Positions 12,501 to 27,500 of a DNA stretch of 64,000 nt are shown here, piece after piece. Every line of letters starts with the position of its first letter. Within the stretch, counting starts at the first letter, position 1. The position numbers were made by a program, and so were the translations under genes. The notes under the pieces were generated by a model. That model saw only the letters and a program-made list of their open reading frames with translations. It was not told the DNA's origin and did no database searches. Location of the stretch: NCBI RefSeq assembly GCF_012273895.1, contig NC_052107.1, positions 1,922,001 to 1,986,000 on the forward strand. Direction: 5' to 3'. Origin of the DNA: Zerene cesonia (lineage: Eukaryota; Arthropoda; Insecta; Lepidoptera; Pieridae).

Positions 12501-15500
12501 AAGACGATCTGATTTTTCAGATACTGTAGGTATCACTACATAGTATAGGGCAAGTTGCATCCCGCGTCTGTCCCTATGTATGTATGTATGCTTAGAACTT
12601 TAAAAGTACAAAGTTTTATAATAGATACAGTGATTCAATAGGAAGGTTTATATATATTAAACTACTCGGAATTAAACGGGTGCGAAGCCGCGGGCAAAAT
12701 TTAGTAACACAATAAATTAATATACCTAGCAATAATAGTCTACTAAAGTTTATAATATTAAAAGGAGAATGCTCAGTAATTGCCAAAGGCGCCAAACATT
12801 TTATTATATTCATTATCGTTTTACTAGCGGTCCGCCCCGACTTCGCCCGTGGTACATATATAGCCTATAGCCTTCCACAATAGATGGACTATCTAACGCT
12901 GAAAGAATGTTTCAAATCGGACCAGATTCCTGAGATTAGTGCGTTCAAACAAACAAACGAACGAACAAGCAAACAAACAAACCAACCAACAAACAAACGA
13001 ATAAACAAACAAACAAACTCTTCAGCATTATAATATTAGTATAGATACCTGTACGTGAAATAGAACAAACAAATAATATTTAACAACAATGTCAACCCGA
13101 GTTCGCGTAGCTGAAACGCAACCGCGCGAATCGGTAAACCATTGTTTATATAACTGTAAGCCTGTCACAGTTCCACTGATTTGATTCGCGACAGATAAAG
13201 CTGCCGTTCTTCGAGACCATGACCCCTTCCGGTAAGCTCACGGTGGTAAAATCTGTGGTTAAACATATGACAGTTTATACCACCACAGATTATACCACCG
13301 GGATATGCATAATTCCGAGTAGGTAACTGTGTGTCGTATCAGATATGATAACGGTACATTGCATCGGCGCAGAGATTTTATTTTCGAGGGCCATAATATT
13401 AAAACGACTTGAAGTACATAAAATAATTCTCATGCTAGTATTTTCTTGTGTTTGATTTTACGCGAGTATTATACACTTAGAAATTAAAAAGACCAGACCA
13501 CCAGACCAGACCAGACCAAGAAACGTCAGGTTAATAATATAATGAATAAATCGCGTTTGAAATCCGTTAAAAAGTTTTTTATTTCTAAACTCGTAAGTAT
13601 ATAAAAGAACTCTTATCTAACTCTATAAGAAAACTATATGCAATTTCTACACATGATTGACATATGTTGAAATTGTATTTGAATTGAATTGCACTTTAGT
13701 TATTATTTTGTCAATATTTATAAACAAATATTAGTTCGCTTATTAGCATCAGCCGGAACCTCTGCATGTACCCACTATATTACATAAAAAATCTTGTAAG
13801 TTTTACGCAATAGCGAGACGAGTCAATCATGACATTCATTTGGATGGCTAACGGATTTGATAAGAATCAGATGATTCTCAGAACCGATGGTGTAAGCATG
13901 TATTAATCCTACTTCTTACTAATATTATAAATGCGAAAGTTTGTAAGGATGTGTGTGTGTTTGTTGCTCTTTCACGCAAAAACTACTGAACCGATTGCAA
14001 TGAAATTTGGTACGTAGACAGCTGGACAACTGGAATAACATATAGGCTATTTTTTATGCCGATATTCCTACGGGATACGGACTTATGCGGGTTAAACCAC
14101 GGGGCGCAGCTAGTATGTTATATGTATTGGAGATGATTTCGAATTTTTGTTAATGAAAGCGAAAAGAAAGATGTCTATAGAATTTGATATGAAAGTTAGT
14201 TTAGCTGATCAGTGCAGTGGCGGCTCAGTGGTGTGGACCTCGGACTTCAAGATCGATAAGTCAGGGTTCGAGAACAGGAGAGCATGCAGGAAATAAATAG
14301 ATTTTTCAATTTATCTGCACATGTGGATAACATCACCATTGCTCGTAACGGTGAAGGAAAACATAGTAAGGAAACCGGCATGTCCAAGAATCAAAAGTTC
14401 AACGACATGTGACATCTGCCAACCCGCACTTGGTCAGCATGGTGGATTATGGCCTGAACCCTCATAGGAGGCCTGTTTCCCGCAGTGGGAACATATATGG
14501 GCTGATGATGATAGTTTAAATAACATCTACGTTAAAAACAATGTTTGTTGAGTAATTACTATATGGTTTAGTTTATGAATAAAACGATCATCCATATATA
14601 ATATATCATACTATATAGGCACTTTGGTTATATCAAACAGTTATCTAGTTCTCAATCAAAATAAATAGTCTTTTATATTCCAGTGTTACAAATTGAATAA
14701 TTTTAGAATTGTGATCGTGAAGTTAATACTGTTTAATCACTAATTAATAAATATCAGCGTCATAACCACATGCATTGATGACGCGAAAACTATAACGTGA
14801 CCCTTGAAGCAGATCAAAATCACCTACATCTATTGGCAACCCTAACATTTTTGTATATATTGTTATATATAGTATAGTTTATGTATGAGTATATAATGTA
14901 ATAATATTTATGTAAAATTTACGTATTTTATTTCTTTATTGAGTTTTTTTTATATTCTAATACTAGCTGTACCCGGCATACGCTGTTCTGCCTTGCTTTT
15001 ATCATTTACGGGTATGAAAATAGATATTGGCCGATTCTCATAGATACCGGATAAGCACAAAAAATTTCATCAAAATCGGTCAAGCCGTTTCGGAGGAGTA
15101 TGGCAACGAAAACTGTGACACGAGAATTTTATATATTAGATTTTATATATTAGATATCTTACTTTCTTTTTTGAGCTAACCCTTAAAACCTCTTACGTTT
15201 CCTTTCCTACCAGGTACCTGGCAGAGATTGCTGTCTAGCAACAAGGCAGCCTTTTGTACGAAATATCATTGAGTTATTACTTGTATAAGGTTTACATTCT
15301 GTTTTGTACAATAAAGTATTAAATAACTCCTAGCTCAGGAATTTGTGACACATATTTAAGAGAAGCCCTACAGAAGTAAGAAGGTACTTTAATGCCATAG
15401 CAACAGGAGTAACCCAGTTTTTATGCGATAGAGCTATTAATAGAGAGCGTGTGTGATCACAGTGATATCTTTAAGATGGCTTTTATCCATCCAGTCACAA

Positions 15501-18500
15501 CATTTTTTAAATGTATCTAGAGTTTATTGTTATACATTTATTTAATCTCAACTAGCTGTTCGTCCTATACGCGCGATATAAGGCAAATAACACACAAGAA
15601 TAAGATACCATATAAACTTTTTAATTATTTGATAAAACGTTGGACAAATTTCAGTTATTTTAAGTTTATTTTTCACCATCACATTCACCCTCTACAACTT
15701 TTAAACGGCTCAACCGATTTTCATCAAACATGTCTAAGAACACTCGCACATAGGTCATCTTAAAAAAAAACTAAATTGAAATCACTGCATCTGTTCGGTA
15801 GTTATGATGCCACAGACAAACAGACACCTCTCGACACTTATAAGGTGACGTGTCTGTCTGTCTCCCGACGTAAAGTATAACACACCTCGTTTTGCGTCGT
15901 CGGTTAAAAGATATAAACAAACGAACAATGTATTTCTATATACGTGGGTTACATAAGAATCACGAAGCACAAGCTTTAAATTTCGTCCCACTTATTACCC
16001 GAGTAAAAGTTGTCCAAACATAACTTTTATACTCATATCAAATAAAACAGTTCTCAATGAATTTTATCCGATTACCGAACTGCGAAAGGGAAAGTTACAT
16101 AGGCATTTTTGAACATGTGTCTTTTATATTTATTAAGTGAAGAAACCAACGATAATTTTACAACAAAACATCACTACATAGTATAAAACAAAGTCGCTTT
16201 CTCTGTCCCTATGTCCCTATGTATCCTTACATTTTTAAATATACGAAACGGATTTTGATGAGGTTTTTTTAAATAGAGCGATTCAAGAGGAAGGTTATCC
16301 CAATTTAACGGGTGCGAAGCCGCGGTCAAAAGCTAGTTAATAATAAGTTAAATGCTGTTACTTTTATCTGTTAGTTTTACTTTATTTTAAATAACACCAT
16401 GCGACCAATAAAGATGTAAAGAAATTTTCGTTTGTTTATACGAGCAACACTCAGGAGCTAGTGGACGAAAAATTAATTCACACTTGGATATACATACCTA
16501 TACGTGGTCCCCGGGTTTTATTTAATAAACATAATATGTAGTTGTTACGTCCCCGTTAAAAGAAAAGAAAGGGTTCGAATAAACGAGCACTCGAATAATA
16601 TATAATTATAGCCGACATTTTAGTAATTCAGTCTTTTGATATACCTAGAACATTAACTTCTAAAATAACTTTGAATTTACTAGTCTGAAATACAGATTCA
16701 CAACAAGAGATAATCAAATAAATCACCTTTTAAATCCATAAAATACTTGATTACGAACAAATTAAACGCCAATATAATCTCAAGTAAGAACGTTCTCAAA
16801 TAATTTACATGTGATAAGAAATATATGTGATACATACCTCTGTGCTTGGCCATTCAGCATGGTAACAACCTGGGCAACTATCCCCTTCACTGGGGCCTCC
16901 CGGTCCGACACAACACTTTTTTCCATAGTCATCACAATATTCATATAAACACAAACACTATAAATTTTTAAACACTGATAATGATGGTATACTGACTAAA
17001 GGAAGCACCTATAAAGTAATATTCAAAGTTTTTAAATATTGATAAGCCATTTTACTTCTATATATTATCTCTACTAATATTATAAAGCTGAAGAGTTTGT
17101 TTGTTTGTTGAACGCACTAATGTCAGGAACTGCCGGTCCATTTTGAAAATTTATTTCAGTGCTAGATAGCCCATTTATTGAGGAAGGCTATAGGCCATAT
17201 ATGTACCACAGGCGAAGCCGGGCTAGACCGCTAGTAAATTATAAACTAGTTTCTGCTTGAGAAATTTTTTTTAATTTTTAGTTTTATAGCATTGAAATGC
17301 TTTATAAATGAGAAATTTTGAAAGAATAGAAAAAATTTGATCACGAGGCAGGATTCGAACCTGCGTATCTTGCCTAACCGTAGCAACGCCTAGCCTCTCG
17401 GCCACCCGTGATCCTGCCACAGTAATCAAATTTATTCTATTCTTTCGGTTTCATGTGCCTAAGGGGCACCCCGCGCCATCTATTGAAATGATTAAGAATC
17501 ATCACAACCAATACGAAACATTATTTCAATGATTACAATATTGTATCGATGGAACGCGGCCTTTGTTAAATTTAATTTTTAGTTTTATAGCATTGAAATG
17601 CTTTATAAAAGAGAAATTTTTAGTTTCTGCTTGCGGCTTAGCTCGCGTAGAATCAGGACTTTACGTTACGTTTAGAAATAATTTAGTGACTGTATATTCT
17701 TGTTTTATCCCAAGCGAGCATTTAATCGGGATATAAAGTATCCTATAACTCAAGTCAGCTCATACGCTGTCTGTATACCAAATTTCATCATAATCCATTC
17801 AGTAGTTTTAGCATGATTGACAGACAAACGTCCAAACAAACAAACTTTCACATTTATAATATTACTGTGATAGTGTGATATTTGCAGGAAAAATCAAGTA
17901 TTAATGCAATTTATGATGAGACAACCAACCCGCCTCACGAATTATAATAATCTGAAATATTTTAGAAATTAAAAACTTTTTAACGGATTTTAAACGCGAT
18001 TTATTCATTATATTAGACTTTACAGCGAGCGTGGTCACGGGGAGACTGATATATATATATATATATATATATCTCTCTCTCTCAAATTTTGCCTGTATAT
18101 AATACAGCGTAGCTAAGCAAGTACTTTAAATATACCTAGACAGACGCGAGAACGTTTCTTCCATAAATACATATTAATATGTAAATGGCCATTATATAAA
18201 CAAATCGTTCACGATAGCGTATCGCGTTCATATCGTATGATAATGTGGTGTCAATCAAGCCCAGTACGAATATATTTAACTGTACAAACTGAGCAAAAAG
18301 TCAATGAATAGTACGACTAAGTAATATCACCGGTCTCAATACAGTAAGAGTATGAATGCAGATAACAGTTGTAGTGGTAATCAGACTAAATGTACATTGC
18401 CATACTATTTTGAGGTTTATTAGGTTATTTTCAAACGTTACTCAAAACCACGAGGTTCTTAAGTCGAGTGTTTTCTGTTTAATTTGGTTTTGTTTTGTAA

Positions 18501-21500
18501 AAAGATTATATTGTGTTTAATATTTCACAAAAAAAAATTGTTATTTCGCAATTTAAGAATGTGGAGAGGTGCCGTCTTCCCCGGGACGTTGGTGATATCA
18601 TTTGAAACAAAGAATTACATACATTATCCATATTCCATGGGAACGACTCACGTTATTATTTGTTATCTGGCATTAATCTAGCGCGTTTAATGAGAGCAAC
18701 TACAACTAAACTTGCGTTGATATTTTAACCATCCGTCCTATCCTACTAATATTATAAATGCGAAAGTTAGTAAGGATGTGTGTGTTTATTGCTCTTTCAC
18801 GCAAAAACTACCGACCCGATTGCAATTAAATTTGGTACGTAGATAGCTGGACAACTGGAATAACATATAGGCAACTTTTTATTCCGATATTCCTACGTGA
18901 TACGGACTTACGCGGTTGAAACCGCGGGGCGCAGTTAGTATTTTAACACAATCAGCAATTCAAATAATCAAACACTTGCATGTTGTGTGAAGAAGAAAAT
19001 TCAATTACTGCAAGGTCCTAAAATGGTACTATTCATTACAATTTATAATTGTCTGATTTGTATTTGTGATAGTTTAATTCTCATTTACTATGTATTTATT
19101 TATTTAATATGTGTATATACTATGTACTAGTGATATAATAAATAAACAGTAGATTGTTAATCGACTTCATTTATTACAGTTTAACAGTCTGGTTTTAGTG
19201 TCATTGTAATGTCAAGGGTACACTTTAGTGATATTGTAAAGCAATGACAATTTGTTTCACTGGTTGTTAGATTACGAGACGGTTTCTAATTGGTCGGTTT
19301 CCAATGACGGATGGCGAATGAAAAATAATTCGCCAATCAGAACGCTCGAAGTCTTCCGCTGCCAACTTCTTATATAATGATAGTTATATCTAGATTTATT
19401 ACAATAACACTTTAGTGTTCCCGTGACATTACAATCTTACTAAAACCAGGCCGTTAAATTGTAAAAAATTTAATCTGACAATCTACCGTTTTATTAAAAT
19501 CTTATTAAAATACTAGCTGCACGCCCTGGCTTCGTCCGGTTTGTCGTTTATCGTAATTGAAATAATATAAACTATTCTATCTTTTAAGCAGAATCAAACT
19601 CCACATGGTGTGCAAGTTTGACTAAAATCGGTTTAGTAGTTTAGGCGTCCATCGCGAACAAACAACATGACACGTAATTTGTATATTTTAAGATTACTTG
19701 TGAAATTGCAATGCTACTTTGACAATAGTGTCAACCACTTTTACAGAAAGAGAGAAATGGTTGACAATATATCCATGCGTGACGGCGCAATAAATTGTCA
19801 TCATTGAACTTTTTATTGTCCAAAAGTTATTCGCTTGACCAGTCATTAGTCTTATAGTCTAATGATAGTAGTAATTTTGTTAATTATGTTCACAGTTCAC
19901 ACGAATTACATTTAAGTATATTATTTTCTTCTTAATATGTATATTGTTTTTGTTTTAAGCAGGTACCCACAAGAAACCAAGCTTAGCTACATTTATAATT
20001 TGTAACATTATTATTGCATATATTATGCATTATATGTTATATGGTACCTACATAATATAAAGGTTTGAATTGATTAAGGTAGGTAAAAGGCAAAAGTTAT
20101 TCTAATTTTCTATTGTTATTAATATATTCCATTAAATCCAGGTATGCTATCTTTCTATTTGGGTTTGTGTATTCGTAAATCGCAATGTCCATTGTTAAAA
20201 AGGACAACAATACGTATTTTTTAAAAGTGAAATAATTATTGCATAAAAAATCCTTTCAATCATAAATTCCACTTTCGAAACCTCAACCTATTGAGCTTTG
20301 TTCGACGTAATGTATTTATCTGGTGATAAAAAATAGCTTTTCGACATTTTATTCAATTTAGAAACATTAGTAGCATTACATAATTGTTACATTTGATTGA
20401 CGAATTTACATAATAAAGCCTTTGTAATAATTCACATGGATAATTATACTATAAAATTTACATATTACGTATCCATAAATTTCGACTGCTTCGTTTTCAA
20501 TAAAAATTTAAAAATCAACTTTTTGGCGCGTGTATAAATAATATATTTTACTTACAGAAAGCAAAAGAAGTTACAATATAAATCAACATATTGTACCAAG
20601 AAGATTCGTTTATGAATGTAAAAATAACATATCTAGTAAAGAATGATTTTAATCAAAAACTATTTACTTATAGATGGCTCTGCTAGCTGTGAAACATATA
20701 ATTTTAGGAGATTTATTGTTAATATAATACCGTAGCTAAAGCATAGTTACCTAGCTAGTAACCCCATCGAGAGGTTCACGAACCTATAATTATTTCATCG
20801 ATAATAACAAAATGAGGCTTGTTTCATGTATGTACTACCGAAATCTTCGAACGTTAATTGACCAAAATTAGAGGTACCATCGCTTCAAAATTAGAAAAAA
20901 AAACTTTCAAATACGTTACCGGTAAAATTAACTAGGCGAAGTTAATTACATCTTAAAAAGTACCGTCTCTCTATGATGATGTGCAAAAATTACAGAAACC
21001 AATTCACTTCACTCGCTAATCATATTTTTTGCTGGATGTATAATGTGGGTAACGGGTATAGAAGAGGTTGGATGGTATTTGCCGAAACAACAGGAAAGAT
21101 ATTCAATGTTGCCATGGAGATTTGATTTCGACAATAGGGCAACACCCACTTTTTTGTTTGGAAATTATGAATGTTAGAAACATTGTTACTGAAAACCATG
21201 TATAATATAAAAATGTTTTCTCTTAGTATGATAATATAATAAAATAGCATATAACACTTTAATTTTTGATAGTTTCATTCATTCCTTGAAGTCTAAATTT
21301 AAGAGATTGGAAATTGGTCAAAAAAATGTCGTTCTTCAAAGCGCATTAAACAACAGAAATATATTTTGTTTTGATTGTTATTATTTCCTGTGTGGATTAA
21401 ACACCTTAATGTAATAAAATCTGTATATAATTGATAAATATATTTTTTATAGTCCGTTTTACTCGTCATACTTGGAGCATTTAACTATCAACGACAATAG

Positions 21501-24500
21501 TAATTACACAATTAAATATTATTGCCCCAAAATAAAACGAAATATTTACCGTTCGTTTCTATAAATAAATTAAATAAAAAGCATAAAACGCTGTAAGACT
21601 AACAAAATTAATTTTTAACTTTAGTTCAATTAATCCGCAGTGAGAGGCAACTGTTAAGCGGGTAGAATTGACGTTACATAGAACGTTGTAACTATTCAAG
21701 CGACACTAAATTAAAAAGGTCAAGGCATTGTACTTAAGAAAGGGAGCATCCACAAATAAATGCCATTGTAAATGGAGGAATCTTTGCTTGCACGTGTTCG
21801 TTTCTACCGGTGTGCTACAGCTGTTAACGTTTTTTGTCAATAAAAGATTGGTATGCGCCCAATGGAAGGAAATGTTCGTAATGCAACGGATATTTTAGCG
21901 GAAACATAATCTTATCAATAAATAGATTGTTTTGTACACATGTCATCGAACTGAACACTATTAATGCTTGTATTATCTGTGATTGCAACGGACGCAAACA
22001 AATACACGTAATTAAATTAAGATCACACACGTGCACTCATAACTTACGACGGCTAACGTTACTGTTAATAGCCGGTTTTTGTAACTTTTCTGCGCACCAC
22101 ACGTGCGTCCACGCGCGCGTCTCTTCGCAAACTAAAGTTGATTAGACCAACTGCTTAAGCGCTTCGCGGCAATCGTGCGCGCATCTTAGCAGCTGCGTGG
22201 TGCAAGGACCTTTCGTCATTACGAAGACCAAGAGCCGAAAACACCGTAAAACGTACCTTGAAAATTGCAATTCTTTCGTCAACTGTTAGTAAAGATTTGT
22301 AAACGGCTAATTGATTTTGATTGATTGGAAATATGAAACTACGGCTGATTGAAATTGTTGGTGCGTTTCGTTCAACACGGAGGAATAAACTTTCAAGTTA
22401 ATTGTCAACGACTTACTTAAAATCACGTCTTGAAATGTGTAAATTATCGAAATAGTAAAAAGGCGTTCCCGAAAATAAAAGATTACTACCTGAGCTAATT
22501 ATACAATTGACTATTAAAAATAGGGTATTTTTTAACAATAATTTCACCTCATTAGAATGCAAAGACTGAAACCATACAACTACCAAGATAAATGCAAGTA
22601 AAAGCTTATGCATAGATTATTTATAACGTGGAGGCCTTGATTGGCCTCTTATATGGCCTTAAATCTATTGTTTCATGTTATCTATTGTCTTAGAGAGAAT
22701 CAGTGAACCCCATAATTAAGAGTAAGAGAGTATTATTTTTTAATTAACTAGAATTAAATTTCAGGTAATTTTCTTTAAGAAGGCTAATACGACGGAACAA
22801 GATATTCTGTAGTATAAATAGAGTAATATTTAGGAAATGGATATGAATTTAAGAATATAGAATGCTAGTACATACATGCCCCTTAACAAAAAATTTAATT
22901 ACAATTTAAAAACACCTGACGCATATTTCTGTCGCCGGCCATATTGAATTTGACATTTGAAATAGGGTAACTAAACAAAATTACATATAGGTATATACTT
23001 TTGCTGCTTTGGTCCGACATTTTGAGGTGGACGCAATGTTTGACAGATTTTCATCAAACAGCGACGAACCACCACATGGTGACTTGCTTTCAAATGAAAA
23101 ACGATGGTGACAGGCACACAAACCGACAGACAGACATTAACGTCAAGCTAATAAAAACACTCATTTTGCGTCAGGGATTCTTGGCCCTACTAAAAGAATA
23201 TTTAGAAAATAAAGAAAAACGCAAATGAACACAAAATAAGAAATTTAAAGTGCATTATATATAATTGTAGTATACAAGTATAATGAGAAAGCTGTAATAA
23301 ATCCTGTTTTTCATCACATAATCTATTATATAAAAATAAGTCGGGTTTTCCTTCCTGACGCTATAACTCCAGAACGCACGAACCGATTTCCACGGTTTTG
23401 CATTCGTTGGAAAGGTCTTGGGCGTCGTGAGGTTTAAAGCAAAGAAAATTCCGGAAAAATTTCAACAGAAAAGCGGAAAAAACGAAGCCATCTGGTGGCG
23501 AAACGGAGTTCGCCGAGTTTGCTAGTTTTATAATATAATAGGTGAATGAAACATATATATTTATAATTCGATCCTATTTCCTTCTCCAAGCCCTTCCCAG
23601 TCCATTCCTTCTTTCCAGTCATCAATCCTTTCCTTATCCCTTATCCCTTAAAAGCGGGCAGCGCATTCTCAGAGGTCTGATCCTCTGCGAATGTTTATGG
23701 GCGGTGGTGATCGCTTACCATCAGGCGAACCACCAGCTCAGTTGCCCGCAATGACATAAAAAAAAACATTAAAAAAAGATCCCTTTAATTGCAGTTTTTT
23801 TGAAACTGCCTAGTTTCAAACTACATTCAGCAGTGTTATAAGATTTGAGTATATTTTAAATTAAATGAAAGATAATATTGAGAAACTTTGTAAACATATC
23901 TAAGCACTGAGGAGCCCACACAATAACTACTTAGTCTGGCCATAAATACTGTTACACTTAATTATAAAAAAATATTACATTTGAATTTCGAATCTGTNNN
24001 NNNNNNNNNNNNNNNNNNNNNNNNNNNNNNNNNNNNNNNNNNNNNNNNNNNNNNNNNNNNNNNNNNNNNNNNNNNNNNNNNNNNNNNNNNNNNNNNNNNN
24101 NNNNNNNNNNNNNNNNNNNNNNNNNNNNNNNNNNNNNNNNNNNNNNNNNNNNNNNNNNNNNNNNNNNNNNNNNNNNNNNNNNNNNNNNNNNNNNNNNNNN
24201 NNNNNNNNNNNNNNNNNNNNNNNNNNNNNNNNNNNNNNNNNNNNNNNNNNNNNNNNNNNNNNNNNNNNNNNNNNNNNNNNNNNNNNNNNNNNNNNNNNNN
24301 NNNNNNNNNNNNNNNNNNNNNNNNNNNNNNNNNNNNNNNNNNNNNNNNNNNNNNNNNNNNNNNNNNNNNNNNNNNNNNNNNNNNNNNNNNNNNNNNNNNN
24401 NNNNNNNNNNNNNNNNNNNNNNNNNNNNNNNNNNNNNNNNNNNNNNNNNNNNNNNNNNNNNNNNNNNNNNNNNNNNNNNNNNNNNNNNNNNNNNNNNNNN

Positions 24501-27500
24501 NNNNNNNNNNNNNNNNNNNNNNNNNNNNNNNNNNNNNNNNNNNNNNNNNNNNNNNNNNNNNNNNNNNNNNNNNNNNNNNNNNNNNNNNNNNNNNNNNNNN
24601 NNNNNNNNNNNNNNNNNNNNNNNNNNNNNNNNNNNNNNNNNNNNNNNNNNNNNNNNNNNNNNNNNNNNNNNNNNNNNNNNNNNNNNNNNNNNNNNNNNNN
24701 NNNNNNNNNNNNNNNNNNNNNNNNNNNNNNNNNNNNNNNNNNNNNNNNNNNNNNNNNNNNNNNNNNNNNNNNNNNNNNNNNNNNNNNNNNNNNNNNNNNN
24801 NNNNNNNNNNNNNNNNNNNNNNNNNNNNNNNNNNNNNNNNNNNNNNNNNNNNNNNNNNNNNNNNNNNNNNNNNNNNNNNNNNNNNNNNNNNNNNNNNNNN
24901 NNNNNNNNNNNNNNNNNNNNNNNNNNNNNNNNNNNNNNNNNNNNNNNNNNNNNNNNNNNNNNNNNNNNNNNNNNNNNNNNNNNNNNNNNNNNNNNNNAGT
25001 AATAAATGTTATTTGCAGTTAACAATTTTCTTTTTTCTTTATTACAATATTTATGGCAAGACTAGGTATATAAGGTTTACGCGAGCCTCACCAGGCCTTG
25101 AATATTATCTTTAAGCTTTCAAATTTGTCGTGTTAAAAGCTTCAAGTTTTCCCTTCTGTTAATAATTTAATGCCCGCATTCTCCCGCGGTACATATATTA
25201 TAACGTATAGCATTTAGGGTTCACGTCCTTATACTGTGGTGAATTAATTTTTGAAACCCAGAAGGTACAGTTGTTACTGAGATGAAAGCGTTCAAAAAAA
25301 CACTTTATTCATATAGTTGTATCTTGTTTCCAAAATAATGGAAAAATTAAACTGATCTTTATAATTTTTATAATAAATAGTTTTCTTTTTAAAGATTACC
25401 AAATAAAATATACGTATAAAAAGGTAGATATAATATTATAATATCATTTTTACTTTTGCACACAATATTGTGTGATATTTTAAATAATAAAACGTAAATA
25501 CATTTCGCTTGTCTGTAATAGGATTTAAATTTCTTTTAAAATTTATTTACTCCTGTTTTTTGCAAAGACTTCAGTTTTCGTTGTTTTAGAAAGTAACAGA
25601 GGTAAAAAATTTTAGCATTTTAAATTACAATTTTTTCTTTTTTAATAAATTATAAATTATTATATTATTTATAAGAAAAAGTCACAAATATAACATAACT
25701 ATGTTTTTCAGAGTTCTGTAATAATATTTTCTTTGTTCATAGAGGACATTATAATTGGTTTCCTTTGTCCTGTTTTGTTAAAATTTCCATGCAATATATA
25801 ACATATAAATAAAATAAAAATAAACACATTTATTTCGATACCCGTCGTATATCTATAAATTTAAAAAATATAGCGATTTTATCTGTGTATTTCATTAACC
25901 CACATTCACCAAATCGACAAATAACAGATGTTCCTAACATAACATGAGGCACTTAAGTCGAAACAATCTTCACGACTTACTACATAACAGTCTGTATTAA
26001 TATATTAAATTTTACTGAATGAATTTTAGTGGAAACTTATATATAATACTATCTACGCCCCGTGGTTTCACCCGCGTAAGTTCGTATGCCGTAGGAAATC
26101 AGGATAAAAAGTTGCCTATATGTTATTCCAGTAGTCCAGCTATCTACGTATCAAATTTCATAGCAATCGGTTCAGTAGTTTTTACGTGAAAGAGCAACAA
26201 ACACACACACATCCTTACAAACTTTCGCATTTATAATATTAGTAGGATTTAGATTTTTATTGTCCATACATGGTAAAATCTACGCTAATCTGCTTTCACC
26301 AAAACAATGTATAAAACATTCAAACACAAATTTCAAGACTTTAGTTCGAAAGATAGACATCCTGTTGGACCCTGGCCGTTTTGTAAGCAAAATATCATCC
26401 AAATCAATGCAATAGTTCAAGCGTAAAAGCCTAACAGACCGATTTCAAAAATATGTCGCCGTTGGATATGTACGTGATACCTGTGTGCTATAGCTATAGC
26501 TCTATCCGGTCAACCTCGGCTTAGTACCACGTGCGAAGCCGGGGCAGAAACAACGTCGCTTTCTCTGTCCTTATGCCCAATGTATCTTAAAAACTACGCA
26601 ACAAATTTCGATGCGTTTTTTTAATAGATAGAGTGATTCAAGCGGAATGTTTATATGTATAACAACATCTATTGAACTACTCGGATTTAAGGCGTGCGAA
26701 GCCGCGGGCATAGGCTAGTTATAATTATTCCAAAGAAGCTCACAACTACCCGGCGTTTGAAATTCCTGCACCAGTATCTATTATATTATTCTGAAATTAA
26801 AGAGGGTATCCATTTTCAATCGATTACACAAGCGGAGCCTGGGCTAGCAACTTGTATCAAATAAACAAAATAATAACGACTTACATCACAACAAAAATCA
26901 CAACAACCCATTGACACTACCAAATTAAATACCAAAAATAAAGCAAAACTCACAAGGAATGCGAAAGTGATTCTTCATAACCCCTTTGTCTATAACAATG
27001 GTCATTATTGACAGAAAATGTTTGTAAACAAGCCACTCATGGACTGTAAGACGGAGCAATTATCGCTGTAATGGGAATCGTTTTGTCTCTAGTCATTAAG
27101 ATATACGTTCATGTATATTTTGAGTGTGGGAGTCGAGCACGCTTCGCCACAAATTGGGCCAGCTCACACCGGGATAGTACCACACCCCCACAGAAGATCG
27201 GAGGGAAATACTAACAAAAGAATGCTATGTTTCTTTCGGTGATTGGAGGGGAGGGGGGGGGCGGAGGCCTATCCGGAGGTGTATCCTTTCCCTCACCCTG
27301 CCCATTCCATTCTATTATTCCTGTCGTCAAGTAACCAACGTCCCTACCAGCCAGCCCTGACAACCCTACCCCTGCAAATGTTCATGAATAGCTGTGATCG
27401 CTTACCATCAGCTAAACCACCAACTCAGGCGCAGCTATTTCATAAAAAATACATGTTATACGTTATGGCAATATATTGGCTGTTGTGAATTCGTGACAGT

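Larger units (their letters stand above)
17246..17873 (-). mobile_element. Helitron, family C, split by a SINE
   Basis: The minus-strand 3' end CTAGTTTCTGCTTG (17246-17259) is cut off from its body by the SINE. The body resumes at 17634 with CGGCTTAGCTCGCG and ends near ACATTTATAATATTACTG. Confidence 0.65.

Noticed and set aside
17339..17413. Possible functional tRNA gene
   Set aside because: Identical unit occurs inside a second SINE copy with its own target-site duplication, and the stem spacing is not that of a canonical tRNA.
23958..25114. Open frames of 355 and 377 codons on both strands
   Set aside because: They consist almost wholly of translated N from the assembly gap.
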